Part shown: one piece after another, positions 7,687 through 15,607 of the stretch
How positions within the stretch are numbered: position 1 is the first letter of the stretch
Layout of the letters: each line of letters opens with the position of its first letter
Source of the DNA: Spyradocola sp034113365
GTDB lineage: Bacteria > Bacillota > Clostridia > Christensenellales > UBA1750
DNA length: 64,000 nt
Direction: 5' to 3'
Assembly (NCBI GenBank): GCA_034113365.1
Contig: JAXEXP010000158.1
Coordinates: 1 to 64,000 of the forward strand
The notes under the pieces: model-generated
Seen by the model: only the letters and a program-made list of their open reading frames with translations
Database searches by the model: none
What the model was told of the DNA's origin: nothing
Program-made: the position numbers and the translations under genes

Positions 7687-9153
7687 CTATCGCACGCTGA
7701 ACAGCACCATGTGCAGCGTGATCGACTCCGGCGGGACATTGTTCGTCCACACCTTCACCGTTCCGGTACCCGGTTCCAGCGCAGTCATGCTGACCTTGCC
7801 CTTCCATTCATCCGGCAGAACCAGCAGAAGGATCATTCCCGGTACGATGAGCTCGTCCGCAATGGTCGCATCGTACCGCATTTCCATCTCGTTGTAGATC
7901 CAGTCCGCGGTCTGCAGCGTGACTCCCTTCTTTGCGACCTCATACACATTGCTGCCGATGCGCTGCGCGGTCTCCTCCATCGCCGCTTCCAGGTTGGAGG
8001 CATCGTAATACCCCTTCTGGTCGGAAAGATGGATCTCACTGGCCGTATAGGCCGGCTTCTTGTCTCCGATCCACGACGGCAGCACAGCGTCCTCGCCCTT
8101 TGGGCCCTGGATCCCCTGTTCGCCCTGCGGTCCGACCTCACCCTGAATGCCCTGGTCGCCCTTGTCGCCCTTCGGTCCCTTGATGTTCACGGGCGTCGGG
8201 TTCTCCAGATCTCCGGTGTTCCACCAGCTCAGGTTTCCGTCCGCATCGATCTCTGGGTAGTAGTACGCGCCGTCAGCGCCAGTCTCACCGATCGCGCCCA
8301 CGATCTGCCCATAGTTGACCCAGCCGCTTTTCTCTCCGTAAATGTAGACATCGCAGGGCGTCGTCGTGCCCACACCGTATCCATCGCCCGGTTTGGGCGC
8401 AGGCACAGCAGCCAGCAGCTCCTCTTCGGTGTCAAAGTGGTCGATCAGCTTAAAGCCCAGCCCCGTCTCGCCCTTCTCGCCGCGCGGCAGCCCCAGCGCC
8501 AGCCGGATGCCATCCTCTGCCGTCATGCTGATGCTCGCCGTTGCAGGGTATCCGGACTTGAGCGTGCTTGCCGTGACGCGGATTGAGGACAGCTTTCCCT
8601 CTCGCTCCGCCTCTGCATCCTGCCGCAGCTGCTCCGCTGCCTGCCGCTCTTCTTCCGCGGTCATGCGCAGCTCCTCAGCGTCCCGGCGTTCTGCCTCGGC
8701 CTCCTGCCGGTCCTCTTCCGTCGCCTCCAGCTGGTTGAGCTTAGCCAGCGCAGCAATCAGCGTGCGGAACTCATCCCGGCTCGTGATCTTGCCGTTGTCG
8801 TACAGCACGCCCTCCACATATACGTCAAACCTGGGCGAGTACAGGATTGCGCTGTCCACGCCGTAGATCAGGAGCTCACAGGTGACCGCGCCTTCCACCG
8901 CCGCCAGCTGCTCGGGAATCTCATACTCCACAATGCTCCCGGTCAGCTCGCAGTCGTCCAGCAGCACCGTTCCGTCCGGCTTGACCGCGCGCAGGATCGC
9001 AGCGTCAAGGTATTCATAGCCCAGCGGCTTGCCGCCGTCCGTCAGCGCCGCGACGATCCGTCGCGCCTTTTGCTCGCCCTGCCGCATCCGGATGGACGCC
9101 TGGCTGCCGCTGCGCCGCACATCCAGCCTCAGATCGTAGGTCACGCTTCTCAT
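7687..9153 (-). CDS. BppU-like baseplate protein with coiled coil and collagen repeats (488 aa)
   Basis: The start at ATG 9151-9153 is chosen for its AAAGGAGG site; an in-frame codon 29 residues upstream has none. Residues about 1-145 resemble the N-terminal domain of phage baseplate upper proteins (RIVAALTDGGKPL, LYGVDSAILYSPRF). A strongly charged coiled coil (about 150-190) follows, then a GEKGETG start of Gly-X-Y repeats and a C-terminal globular head (about 375-488). It probably anchors fibres to the baseplate. It is the first gene of the fibre run, but its upstream transcription is now interrupted by the opposing toxin-antitoxin genes. Confidence 0.65.
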   Translation of the reverse strand: MRSVTYDLRLDVRRSGSQASIRMRQGEQKARRIVAALTDGGKPLGYEYLDAAILRAVKPDGTVLLDDCELTGSIVEYEIPEQLAAVEGAVTCELLIYGVDSAILYSPRFDVYVEGVLYDNGKITSRDEFRTLIAALAKLNQLEATEEDRQEAEAERRDAEELRMTAEEERQAAEQLRQDAEAEREGKLSSIRVTASTLKSGYPATASISMTAEDGIRLALGLPRGEKGETGLGFKLIDHFDTEEELLAAVPAPKPGDGYGVGTTTPCDVYIYGEKSGWVNYGQIVGAIGETGADGAYYYPEIDADGNLSWWNTGDLENPTPVNIKGPKGDKGDQGIQGEVGPQGEQGIQGPKGEDAVLPSWIGDKKPAYTASEIHLSDQKGYYDASNLEAAMEETAQRIGSNVYEVAKKGVTLQTADWIYNEMEMRYDATIADELIVPGMILLLVLPDEWKGKVSMTALEPGTGTVKVWTNNVPPESITLHMVLFSVR

Positions 9154-9247
9154 AGCCTCCGCCTCCTTTCGCTGACAGCGTATCACGCCAGTATGCGCGC
9201 CTTCTCCCCACATCACAGGAAAAAGCGCTCTGCTACACATAATCCTC

Positions 9248-9276
9248 TTGCACGTGTGACATAATTATGGTATGAT
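9248..9276 (+). promoter_or_regulatory. Promoter of the toxin-antitoxin operon
   Basis: A TTGCAC box (9248-9253) and a TATGAT box (9271-9276) are separated by exactly 17 bp and lie 24 bp before the antitoxin ATG. The spacer contains the palindrome ATAATTAT (9261-9268), a possible operator for the autoregulatory antitoxin. The operator role is inferred. Confidence 0.7.
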
Positions 9277-9300
9277 AAATCCACACAAAGGAGGGATATC

Positions 9301-9561
9301 ATGCCGAAGATCATTCCCATACGGGATCTGAAAGACACTGCTGCCATTTCTCAGATGTGCAGCGCATCGGATGAACCCGTTTTCATCACGAAAAACGGCT
9401 ACGGCGACATGGTGATTATGAGCATGAAGGCTTATGAAGAGCGCATGCTCATGCAGGACGTTTATGCCAAGCTCGCCAAGGCCGAAACCGAGTACCGCGA
9501 GGGCGAGGCTCTGGATGCCCGCACGGCGACGAAGGAGCTGCGTGCAAAGCATGGCCTATAA
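9301..9561 (+). CDS. Phd/YefM-type antitoxin (86 aa)
   Basis: The N-terminal half has the Phd/YefM DNA-binding pattern: IPIRDLKDTAAISQMC, then EPVFITKNGYGDMVIMSMKAYE at about residues 29-50. The charged C-terminal tail would wrap and neutralise the toxin. The stop overlaps the toxin start by 11 nt, the usual coupled arrangement. It is transcribed against the surrounding phage structural genes from its own promoter, as expected of a late-acquired moron that stabilises the prophage. Confidence 0.85.
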   Translation: MPKIIPIRDLKDTAAISQMCSASDEPVFITKNGYGDMVIMSMKAYEERMLMQDVYAKLAKAETEYREGEALDARTATKELRAKHGL

Positions 9562-9862
9562 GCTCAGCATCTCGCCCTCCGCCGTCGAAGATCTCGACGA
9601 GATCGTGGCCTACATCGCCCGTTCCCTGGATAACCCCGCGGCGGCAGCTGCATTTCTTGACAAAGTCTCCTCCTGCTATGACCGCATGGAGGAGATGCCC
9701 TATCTGTACGAGGAGTGCCGCGACCCAAATCTCCGCGCCCTCGGGTATCGCCGTGCCGTGATCGACCACTATGTCATGGTGTACAGCGTGGACGAACCGC
9801 AAAAGACCGTCCACATCCTGCGCTTCTTCTATGGCGCGCGCGACTACGAGAAACTCATATAA
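9551..9862 (+). CDS. RelE/ParE-type toxin (103 aa)
   Basis: The start at ATG 9551-9553 overlaps the antitoxin stop. The sequence has the RelE/ParE fold signature: KLSISPSAVEDLDEIVAYIAR at the N-terminus, a central RALGYRRAVIDHYVMVYSV strand pair, and VHILRFFYGARDYEKLI at the end. RelE members cleave mRNA on the ribosome and ParE members poison gyrase; the sequence alone does not decide between them. The RFFYGARDY ending is common in RelE/StbE-like toxins. Confidence 0.85.
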   Translation: MAYKLSISPSAVEDLDEIVAYIARSLDNPAAAAAFLDKVSSCYDRMEEMPYLYEECRDPNLRALGYRRAVIDHYVMVYSVDEPQKTVHILRFFYGARDYEKLI

Positions 9863-9880
9863 ACCGGTCAATTCATAGCA

Positions 9881-9907
9881 AAAAAGCGCCCCGATGGGGC
9901 GCTTTTT
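9881..9907. terminator. Bidirectional terminator between the toxin and the polyvalent-protein gene
   Basis: A perfect hairpin (AAAAAGCGCCCC, loop GAT, complementary arm) has A- and T-tracts on both sides. It serves the toxin operon on the plus strand and, on the minus strand, ends the transcript of the 1211-residue gene whose stop is at 9911. It therefore cuts that gene off from the fibre genes downstream. Confidence 0.85.
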
Positions 9908-9910
9908 GCG

Positions 9911-12900
9911 TCAGTCCTCAAGCCAGCTGAGGATGCGTTCTTGCGTATAATACAACCTTCCCTTCGCATCATAAACGTTGATTTTCTTCAGCGTATCAAC
10001 CAGCTTGTTGTACTCTTCCGTGTTGCCGTTCTGATATGCATCTATGATGAGCGGCTTGTACTTGCTCGTCAGGCTGCTCTTGATGCTCTCATCACTCACG
10101 CCATTCTTCTTCAGCAACACAATTTCTTCGTTCACACTCCTCCAGTCTCCGCTATCCATATAGGCATACAGATCCTGCCGGATCTCATTGTTCTTCCAGT
10201 TCTCTGCATCCTTCTTGTCATATCCGGCGATGCTCAGCACGCGCACCGCCTGCGCATCACTGGCATCTCCAGATACGGCAAGAAATGCTTTCTTTGCCGC
10301 AGCTTTTATGTAATCCTCCGGGGCCTGCGGAATGATCTGCCAATAGGTATCGCTCTGTTCCTGTATTACCTGGCTGATCTCCTCCACAGGGGTCATATCT
10401 CCAGTAACCATTGCCTCCTCAAATGCTTTCTGCAGGTCGTCTTTCGTCCACTGCTCCGGATTATACGGTTTGCTCTCCACTACGCCGTCGTCCTCCAGTT
10501 CGTTTATCGCGCTGTTTACAGCGCCATGGATCGCCGCCTCCGGAAATCCCTGCTTCACCAATTCAGTGTAAAGTGCTGTGTACGCTTCATAATCCCATTC
10601 ATTTACTCGGTATTCAGCCATCCGGGTGATGCGTTCATTGCCCAGCAGCTTTTTTCTCACCTCATTTCCTCTCCTTGTGCTGGTTTTCAAATCCTTCGGA
10701 ATATGCCGCTTGCTTCTAAGCGGAGACATGATCCAATCGCTCAAAGATGTTGCGGACTCAATCACTTCGTTCCGGTAATCTCGTCTTTTGCCCTCATTCG
10801 CTGCATTTGCTTTACCAGCCACACGTTCATCCTTTACCAGCTGTTTGAGCTCACGGACTTGGGCTTCCAATGCCGAAATCCGGGTGTCGGAGCGCGCCTG
10901 CTGCTGCGCGAGCTTTTCATTGGCCAACAGCTGGTGCTGCCTTACCAGCTCTTTCGCGCGCTGCTTTGCGGCCTGCAGCTGCTCCTGCGCCCTCTGCCGT
11001 TCCTTTGCACGCAGCCTGCCTTCTGCGACACGCTCGGCGGTTTTGACGTCCTCCACCGCCTTTTTGTACTGCTCGGAGAGCGCCGCGCGCTTTGCCTGGT
11101 TCTCCGCCTTGACCGCCTTGAGCCGCTCCTCATACCTGTCCTTCGCCTCCTGCCGCATCCTGCGCAGGTTCTCCGCCTGCTCGGCGCGCAGCGCATCCAG
11201 CCTGGCCTTCTGCCTGTCCGCGTAGGTGCGGTTGACGGGCAGGTTTGCGTACTCCTGCTGCATCGTCAGCCACAGATCGGCGGCCGCCTCATCCAGATTA
11301 TAGCCGTAAGGGTTGACCAGCTGCGGCCGGGTCAGCTCCGCAGCGCGCACAAGGCTCTCCAGCATATCCGTACCGTCCGTGTCGAACAGCCAGGGGTATG
11401 CGTCGTGCAGCTCGCCCCAGGCCACGTCCAGCGGCACGCCGTCGCGCGTCAGCTTGATGGTGCCGAAAACCTGCCGGCGGAAGTCGTTGTAGCTGCCGTA
11501 CATCGCAGCGGCCTCGGCCTTCTGGTCCTCATTGAGCGACAGTCCGGTGTTCCGCAGGTAATCCTTCAGCTCCGTCAGCTGGTCGGACACCGTGGTGTCC
11601 ATCTGCTTCGACTGCCTGAGCACCTTCTTTGCCAGGCCGATGCCCACGTCGTCGATCTCCCGCAGCGCCTCCTCGCTGTTCTCAGCCGTCGCCGCATAGG
11701 TATAGATCTGCTCAAGCTCCCCCGCCAGCGAAGCAGCGTCGTACCTGCTGTGCGTGTCCCGCACGATCTTTCGAGCCAGCTTCTCCACCGCCTGCGCGGA
11801 AACCTGGTTTCCGCCCGTCAGCCGCAGCTGTGCACGCGCATTCTCCAGCGCCGCCTTGAGCCGAGCGTTCTCCTTCTCCAGCCGCTGCGTGTCCTCCGGC
11901 GTCACGTCCTTGACGGAGAACTTTATTCCACCGACAAGTTCTTTGTAGGGAACACCCGTTATCTTGACTTCATCATCCGTCTCTGCTATACTGCCTATGG
12001 AACCATAGTGCGCCGATATCAATGGCAATTGGAGCCGGCGATCCACCAGCCACTTATTGGTTCTTTCTTTATCCTCATTCAGATACAGAACATCACTGTT
12101 TTCAACCTGTCCGGCCAATCCTCTGCCCTTTGCATAGGCATTCTTGATCAGCTGTACATCCTCAACTTCAGTAGGACGACCAGGCGTAGAGAACTTCATG
12201 TTCACCGCCATCAAGATCGGATAGCCGTTACTGTCCGTAAGGTCTCCATACACCACAACCGTCTGCGGCCTGTCGCCGGGGTTATTGGTGTTCGGTGCGA
12301 CTCTGCTTTTCAGCACGATCACAGGATTCTCAAGCGCGTCAGGCACCTGCTTCAAAAGAGCATCTGTCATTTCGGGATGTCCCTTCATCGCATGATTGAT
12401 GCTGGCACCTTGCATAACGGTTTTTTTCTTTCGTGCGCCAAGATCTTGCAACACATCAGGTGTGGTGCCTACTTCGATAATGGCATTGTCATCACGTCCG
12501 TTGTTCGCCCACTGATCATAATCCGTCGCAAACTGATCGCGTACAGACAGCTTCAGGCCATTCTTCGGCTTCAGCGTCTGCGAGATCTCGTCCACAACTC
12601 CGCGCTTGAAACCGTACTTCTCCAGATCGATCGGGCCGCCCTGGCGTGCCATAGGCTCTACACCCGCATCGCGCAGGATTGCATCTGTCTCAGCATCGTC
12701 CAGAATTCTGTGCACCTTCATTGCGCCCGTGATGATCCAAGGCACGGTGTCAGGGCGGGGATTCGTTCTGTAGCGGTAGTATCCAGCCGTCCCATCCGCT
12801 TCTCTGGGCAGCCGAGGCAGGCCTGCAAGAGAGTGCTGGAACTTTCCGTTCTTGTTGTACCCATAGGACATTGCCTCATCCTGATAGTCAATGTCAGCGG

Positions 12901-13546
12901 CGCAATCGCATTCTGCCCACACGAAGTTGGCGGGGAACAGCTCCTTCTTTCCCGTATCCGGGTTCATTCTGGCAAACTGGGTAGCCATAGGCAAGTCGCC
13001 AAGATGCCACCCAGGGCGATATGCGAGCTGCTGTTTCGATGCCTGTGTTCCCTTCCCTCCTGCCTGCACCTGCATTCTTCCTGTTTTGCTGTCCGCTGCG
13101 CGAGGCGCAGCATCCGCGTTCAGCCATACTCCCACAGGGGTGGCTTCACCGCCCGGATTTGCAACCATAGGCGGATATAATTCGCCAGGTTTGTTCTCAA
13201 ATACGACAAACACCTTGTATCCGAGGATCGTCTTTTTCGGAGGATCTTCGTCTCTTACAGAAAACTGCAGGTTTTTGTCAGAAAATTCATTGCGCTGCTG
13301 GACTTCTGTCTCATTGACAACAGCATCATTCTCTGCTATGCTAGAGGTAGGCAGAGAAGCAAGATGCGGTTCGGACGTAGACGCGGGGGTTCGGTTTTCA
13401 CCGGGCATCATCTCGACTTGCGTAATGCCTTTTTTGTTTATATAGGCGGTTTCTACCCACAATTTACGCCATTTCGAGTCAACGACCGCTTCCGACAGGA
13501 AGTATGTGCCGTTGATTTTCTTCTTTACGACAACAAGTGGAGACAT
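9911..13546 (-). CDS. Large polyvalent MuF-type phage protein, probably N-terminally truncated (1211 aa)
   Basis: The N-terminus opens inside a KINGTYFLSEAVVDSK segment, which in related phage polyvalent proteins belongs to an internal nuclease-like (PBECR-type) domain; this suggests the upstream part was deleted. Modules are separated by a recurring K[FL]SV[RK]D tag near residues 94, 343 and 553. Residues about 355-530 resemble the MuF C-terminal toxin-like domain (IIEVGTTPDVLQDLGA, VVYGDLTDSNGYPI). Coiled coils follow at about 555-585 and 790-925, rich in Arg, Glu and Gln, with a mixed alpha-helical tail. Such proteins are often injected with phage DNA. Domain names are recalled family patterns. 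Confidence 0.6.
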   Translation of the reverse strand: MSPLVVVKKKINGTYFLSEAVVDSKWRKLWVETAYINKKGITQVEMMPGENRTPASTSEPHLASLPTSSIAENDAVVNETEVQQRNEFSDKNLQFSVRDEDPPKKTILGYKVFVVFENKPGELYPPMVANPGGEATPVGVWLNADAAPRAADSKTGRMQVQAGGKGTQASKQQLAYRPGWHLGDLPMATQFARMNPDTGKKELFPANFVWAECDCAADIDYQDEAMSYGYNKNGKFQHSLAGLPRLPREADGTAGYYRYRTNPRPDTVPWIITGAMKVHRILDDAETDAILRDAGVEPMARQGGPIDLEKYGFKRGVVDEISQTLKPKNGLKLSVRDQFATDYDQWANNGRDDNAIIEVGTTPDVLQDLGARKKKTVMQGASINHAMKGHPEMTDALLKQVPDALENPVIVLKSRVAPNTNNPGDRPQTVVVYGDLTDSNGYPILMAVNMKFSTPGRPTEVEDVQLIKNAYAKGRGLAGQVENSDVLYLNEDKERTNKWLVDRRLQLPLISAHYGSIGSIAETDDEVKITGVPYKELVGGIKFSVKDVTPEDTQRLEKENARLKAALENARAQLRLTGGNQVSAQAVEKLARKIVRDTHSRYDAASLAGELEQIYTYAATAENSEEALREIDDVGIGLAKKVLRQSKQMDTTVSDQLTELKDYLRNTGLSLNEDQKAEAAAMYGSYNDFRRQVFGTIKLTRDGVPLDVAWGELHDAYPWLFDTDGTDMLESLVRAAELTRPQLVNPYGYNLDEAAADLWLTMQQEYANLPVNRTYADRQKARLDALRAEQAENLRRMRQEAKDRYEERLKAVKAENQAKRAALSEQYKKAVEDVKTAERVAEGRLRAKERQRAQEQLQAAKQRAKELVRQHQLLANEKLAQQQARSDTRISALEAQVRELKQLVKDERVAGKANAANEGKRRDYRNEVIESATSLSDWIMSPLRSKRHIPKDLKTSTRRGNEVRKKLLGNERITRMAEYRVNEWDYEAYTALYTELVKQGFPEAAIHGAVNSAINELEDDGVVESKPYNPEQWTKDDLQKAFEEAMVTGDMTPVEEISQVIQEQSDTYWQIIPQAPEDYIKAAAKKAFLAVSGDASDAQAVRVLSIAGYDKKDAENWKNNEIRQDLYAYMDSGDWRSVNEEIVLLKKNGVSDESIKSSLTSKYKPLIIDAYQNGNTEEYNKLVDTLKKINVYDAKGRLYYTQERILSWLED

Positions 13547-13583
13547 GTTATTCTGGGAATCTTACGACGTGTTTTTTGAAGAA

Positions 13584-13623
13584 TAAAAAATGCCGCCCGC
13601 GTCTGTCTGCGAACGCGAGCGGC
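13584..13623 (-). terminator. Terminator hairpin upstream of the polyvalent-protein gene
   Basis: On the minus strand, arms 13613-13623 and 13592-13602 form a GC-rich stem followed by a T6 run (13585-13590). It lies 38 bp before the start of the 1211-residue gene and would stop transcripts arriving from the right. This fits a gene brought next to a foreign terminator by deletion. The rest of 13547-13749 holds no recognisable gene. Confidence 0.6.
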
Positions 13624-13749
13624 TGGAGGTAAGAGAAAAAGGGGGTGATGCACCGCGCCCAAGCCCTGCAGCGCGATACACATTGAGATTTCGTGCACCT
13701 ATATTCTATCACATTTACGCTCTTTATGCCACAAAAGAAGGTGAACAAC

Positions 13750-14913
13750 ATGGCAGAAAGAAAAAACGAGGCGGTCTGGCTGGAAAAGTATGGCCGCTGG
13801 CAGATCAAGGTGCAATTTGATGGGGAACGTCGCACATTCTCCAGCTCGACGCCCGGCCGAAAAGGGAAAATCGAAGCGGAAAAGAAGGCCGACGCATGGC
13901 TCACAACGGGGCACGCCAGCGGAAACGTCCGTCTGGGCAAGCTGTGGGACGAATACGTCGCAGATCTCCTGGATCGTTTCGGCGAAACCGGCACATCCTA
14001 CCGGCAGCCCGAGCTGATGGGCAGACGTTACATCGTGCCGCGCCTGCAATACAAGCGGATCAGCTCCATCACGCCGAAGGATTGGCAGGATTGCATCGAT
14101 GCAGCGTATCGGGAGAGCAAAGCCAGAGGCAAGCCCCTGTCCGAGAAAACGCTCAAAGTGCTGCGCGCCACCATTACATCCTTCTGGAAATACTGTCGCA
14201 GCCGCCGCATACCCATTGATTACCATCGGGATGAGGACGGGCCGCTGACCATTCCGCGCGATGCCGTCACGGTGGAAAAGTCCATCCTGACGCCAGATGA
14301 TGTGCGCACTCTCTTTGCAGTTGATACCATCCCGCACCGCGGCAAGCAGGAACCCTGCTGGTACATCCACGCATGGCGCCTCCTCGTCACCACGGGCTTG
14401 CGTCCTGGTGAACTCACAGGCCTCCAATGGGAGGATATATCCGACACACGACTTTCCGTCCGGCGATCCGTCAACGCGCTGGGAGAGATCACCTCGGGGA
14501 AAAACAAGAACGCCCGTCGTGTGATCGAGCTGCCGGCCATCGCAAAGGACATCCTCGCTGCCCAGCGACAGATGCTCCAGTCCTCCGGTATCATCTCACC
14601 GTGGATTTTCCCGGCACATGATGGAGCTGTCAGCGAGCCGCGCAACATCTACCGGCAATGGCAGACATACTGCCGTTTGCATGGCATGACACAGACCAGC
14701 CTATACGAGCTGAGGCACACCATGATCTCCATCAACGTGGAGATGCCGGAAGCGCTGCTGCAGCAGATGGTCGGTCATAGCCGCAGCATGGATACCCGCG
14801 GCACATACGGGCATGCAATAGACGATTTCAGGCATGATACCGCACAGAAAGTAGATGCTGCATTGGGAAAAATCATACAAGTGGGTTACAAAGTGGGTTT
14901 CGACGAAAAGTAA
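13750..14913 (+). CDS. Tyrosine-family phage integrase (387 aa)
   Basis: The start at ATG 13750 follows a GAAGGTG site; an in-frame codon at 13693 lacks one. The order is an AP2-like arm-binding region (about 8-50), a SAM-like core-binding domain (about 58-160) and a catalytic domain (about 175-375). Visible catalytic residues are Arg218 (GLRPGEL), Lys251, Arg322-His323 (YELRHT), His343 (VGHS) and nucleophile Tyr353. The first His of the HxxR box is Tyr319, a common variant in integrases of Firmicutes. It integrates and excises the element at the adjacent tRNA-Val. It appears intact, so excision may still be possible in principle. Confidence 0.93.
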   Translation: MAERKNEAVWLEKYGRWQIKVQFDGERRTFSSSTPGRKGKIEAEKKADAWLTTGHASGNVRLGKLWDEYVADLLDRFGETGTSYRQPELMGRRYIVPRLQYKRISSITPKDWQDCIDAAYRESKARGKPLSEKTLKVLRATITSFWKYCRSRRIPIDYHRDEDGPLTIPRDAVTVEKSILTPDDVRTLFAVDTIPHRGKQEPCWYIHAWRLLVTTGLRPGELTGLQWEDISDTRLSVRRSVNALGEITSGKNKNARRVIELPAIAKDILAAQRQMLQSSGIISPWIFPAHDGAVSEPRNIYRQWQTYCRLHGMTQTSLYELRHTMISINVEMPEALLQQMVGHSRSMDTRGTYGHAIDDFRHDTAQKVDAALGKIIQVGYKVGFDEK

Positions 14914-14946
14914 AGCGCCTGAAATCCTCGATTTCAGGCGCTTTTT
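14914..14946 (+). terminator. Integrase terminator
   Basis: Perfect 13-bp arms (AGCGCCTGAAATC and complement) with a 3-nt loop are followed by a T5 run ending at the edge of attR. It protects the tRNA on the opposite strand from integrase readthrough. Confidence 0.85.
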
Positions 14947-14973
14947 CTGGTGGGGTTAAATGGACTCGAACCA
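14946..14973. repeat. attR, 28-bp repeat inside tRNA-Val
   Basis: This copy is identical to 172-199. It covers the last 26 bases of the tRNA-Val gene plus 2 flanking bases. Because it restores the tRNA 3' end, the tRNA gene stays functional after integration. Confidence 0.9.
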
Positions 14974-15024
14974 TCGACCTTCACGATGTCAACGTGACAC
15001 TCTAACCAACTGAGCTATAACCCC
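14948..15024 (-). tRNA. tRNA-Val (GAC)
   Basis: The 77-nt minus-strand gene folds as a full cloverleaf: a 7-bp acceptor GGGGTTA/TAACCCC, an anticodon loop TTGACAT with anticodon GAC, a TTCGAGT T-loop and an encoded CCA. It is the prophage attachment target. Confidence 0.95.
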
Positions 15025-15103
15025 GTTGCTCTTAATATTATACACATTTCAGTAAAAAATGCAATACCCAAAATCAACTTTTTTTAAGTTTTCCAAAAAG
15101 CCC

Positions 15104-15131
15104 TTGATACTGGGATTTTTTGTGATATACT
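15104..15131 (+). promoter_or_regulatory. Promoter of the HPr-like gene
   Basis: TTGATA (15104-15109) and TATACT (15126-15131) are 16 bp apart and lie 31 bp before the start codon at 15162. No other promoter-like sequence is seen between the tRNA and the gene. Confidence 0.6.
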
Positions 15132-15161
15132 GTGTTTGTAATCGAAAGGAGGTTGTTACTT

Positions 15162-15389
15162 ATGAAGTCGGTTACCATCCACCTGTCTCTGGCGGAAAAC
15201 GTAAAGGATTTCGTCAACGTCGTCAGCAAGTATCCCTACGACATCGATCTTCGTTCCGGTCGTCACGTTGTTGATGCGAAGTCCATCCTGGGCATCTTCA
15301 GCCTCGACCTGAACAAGCCCATCACCATGGAAGTTTACGAGAACGACTGTGAGGATCTCCTGGAGGAGATCAAGCCTTTCATCGTGTAG
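15162..15389 (+). CDS. HPr-like protein lacking the phosphorylated histidine (75 aa)
   Basis: The start at 15162 follows a strong AAAGGAGG site. Length and pattern match HPr of the sugar phosphotransferase system. The DAKSILGIFSLDL block (about 38-50) aligns with the HPr regulatory-serine loop, with Ser41 at the place of Ser46. The usual GIHARPA active site is replaced by residues such as LAENVKD (about 10-16), with no histidine. It therefore cannot carry phosphate from enzyme I in the normal way and may act only as a signalling protein like Crh. Such His-less homologues are common in Clostridia but their role is not clear. It appears to be monocistronic. Confidence 0.8.
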   Translation: MKSVTIHLSLAENVKDFVNVVSKYPYDIDLRSGRHVVDAKSILGIFSLDLNKPITMEVYENDCEDLLEEIKPFIV

Positions 15390-15468
15390 GCTTCCGACAA
15401 CGCGCCTTATCCCTAACCGGAGGGCGTATCACCTGAAAATACAGCCGCCGTGCGGCTCATACCACAAC

Positions 15469-15525
15469 GCAAAGCGCGGAAGGAAAGATCACCCGATCCC
15501 TCCTTCCGCGCTTTGCTTGCTTTTC
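15469..15525 (+). terminator. Terminator after the HPr-like gene
   Basis: Perfect 16-bp arms (15469-15484 and 15501-15516) are followed by TTGCTTTTC. A smaller hairpin (AGCCGC/GCGGCT, 15442-15457) lies just before it. Confidence 0.75.
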
Positions 15526-15533
15526 TATTCGCA

Positions 15534-15562
15534 TTGACCCCCGAACCGGGATATGCTATACT
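15534..15562 (+). promoter_or_regulatory. Promoter of the TetR-family gene
   Basis: TTGACC (15534-15539) and TATACT (15557-15562) are separated by 17 bp, and the start codon is 45 bp downstream. The GATAGGTAC stretch after the -10 box may belong to an operator, but no clear palindrome is seen. Confidence 0.7.
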
Positions 15563-15607
15563 GATAGGTACAAAAGCTGTAAATTACATCAATGAGGTGA
15601 GCATTTC

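Larger units (their letters stand above)
172..14973. mobile_element. Defective prophage integrated in tRNA-Val
   Basis: The element is bounded by a 28-bp direct repeat (172-199 and 14946-14973) matching the tRNA-Val 3' end, with a tyrosine integrase immediately inside the right repeat. The repeats start 14,774 bp apart. Contents are an integrase, lysis genes, tail-fibre genes, a toxin-antitoxin pair and a truncated-looking polyvalent MuF-type protein. Terminase, portal, capsid, head-tail joining, tail tube or tape measure, repressor and replication genes are all missing, so it cannot make a virion by itself. The best reading is a decayed prophage. A satellite using helper structural genes is possible but less likely because no packaging or regulation genes are seen. 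Confidence 0.85.

Noticed and set aside
9941..13180. Plus-strand open frame opposite the polyvalent phage gene
   Set aside because: Composition looks like a shadow, and it has no ribosome site. The minus-strand frame has recognisable modules and a start.
172..14973. Element read as a tailocin (phage-tail bacteriocin)
   Set aside because: Fibre and lysis genes are present, but sheath, tube, baseplate core and tape-measure genes are all absent, so no tail could assemble.
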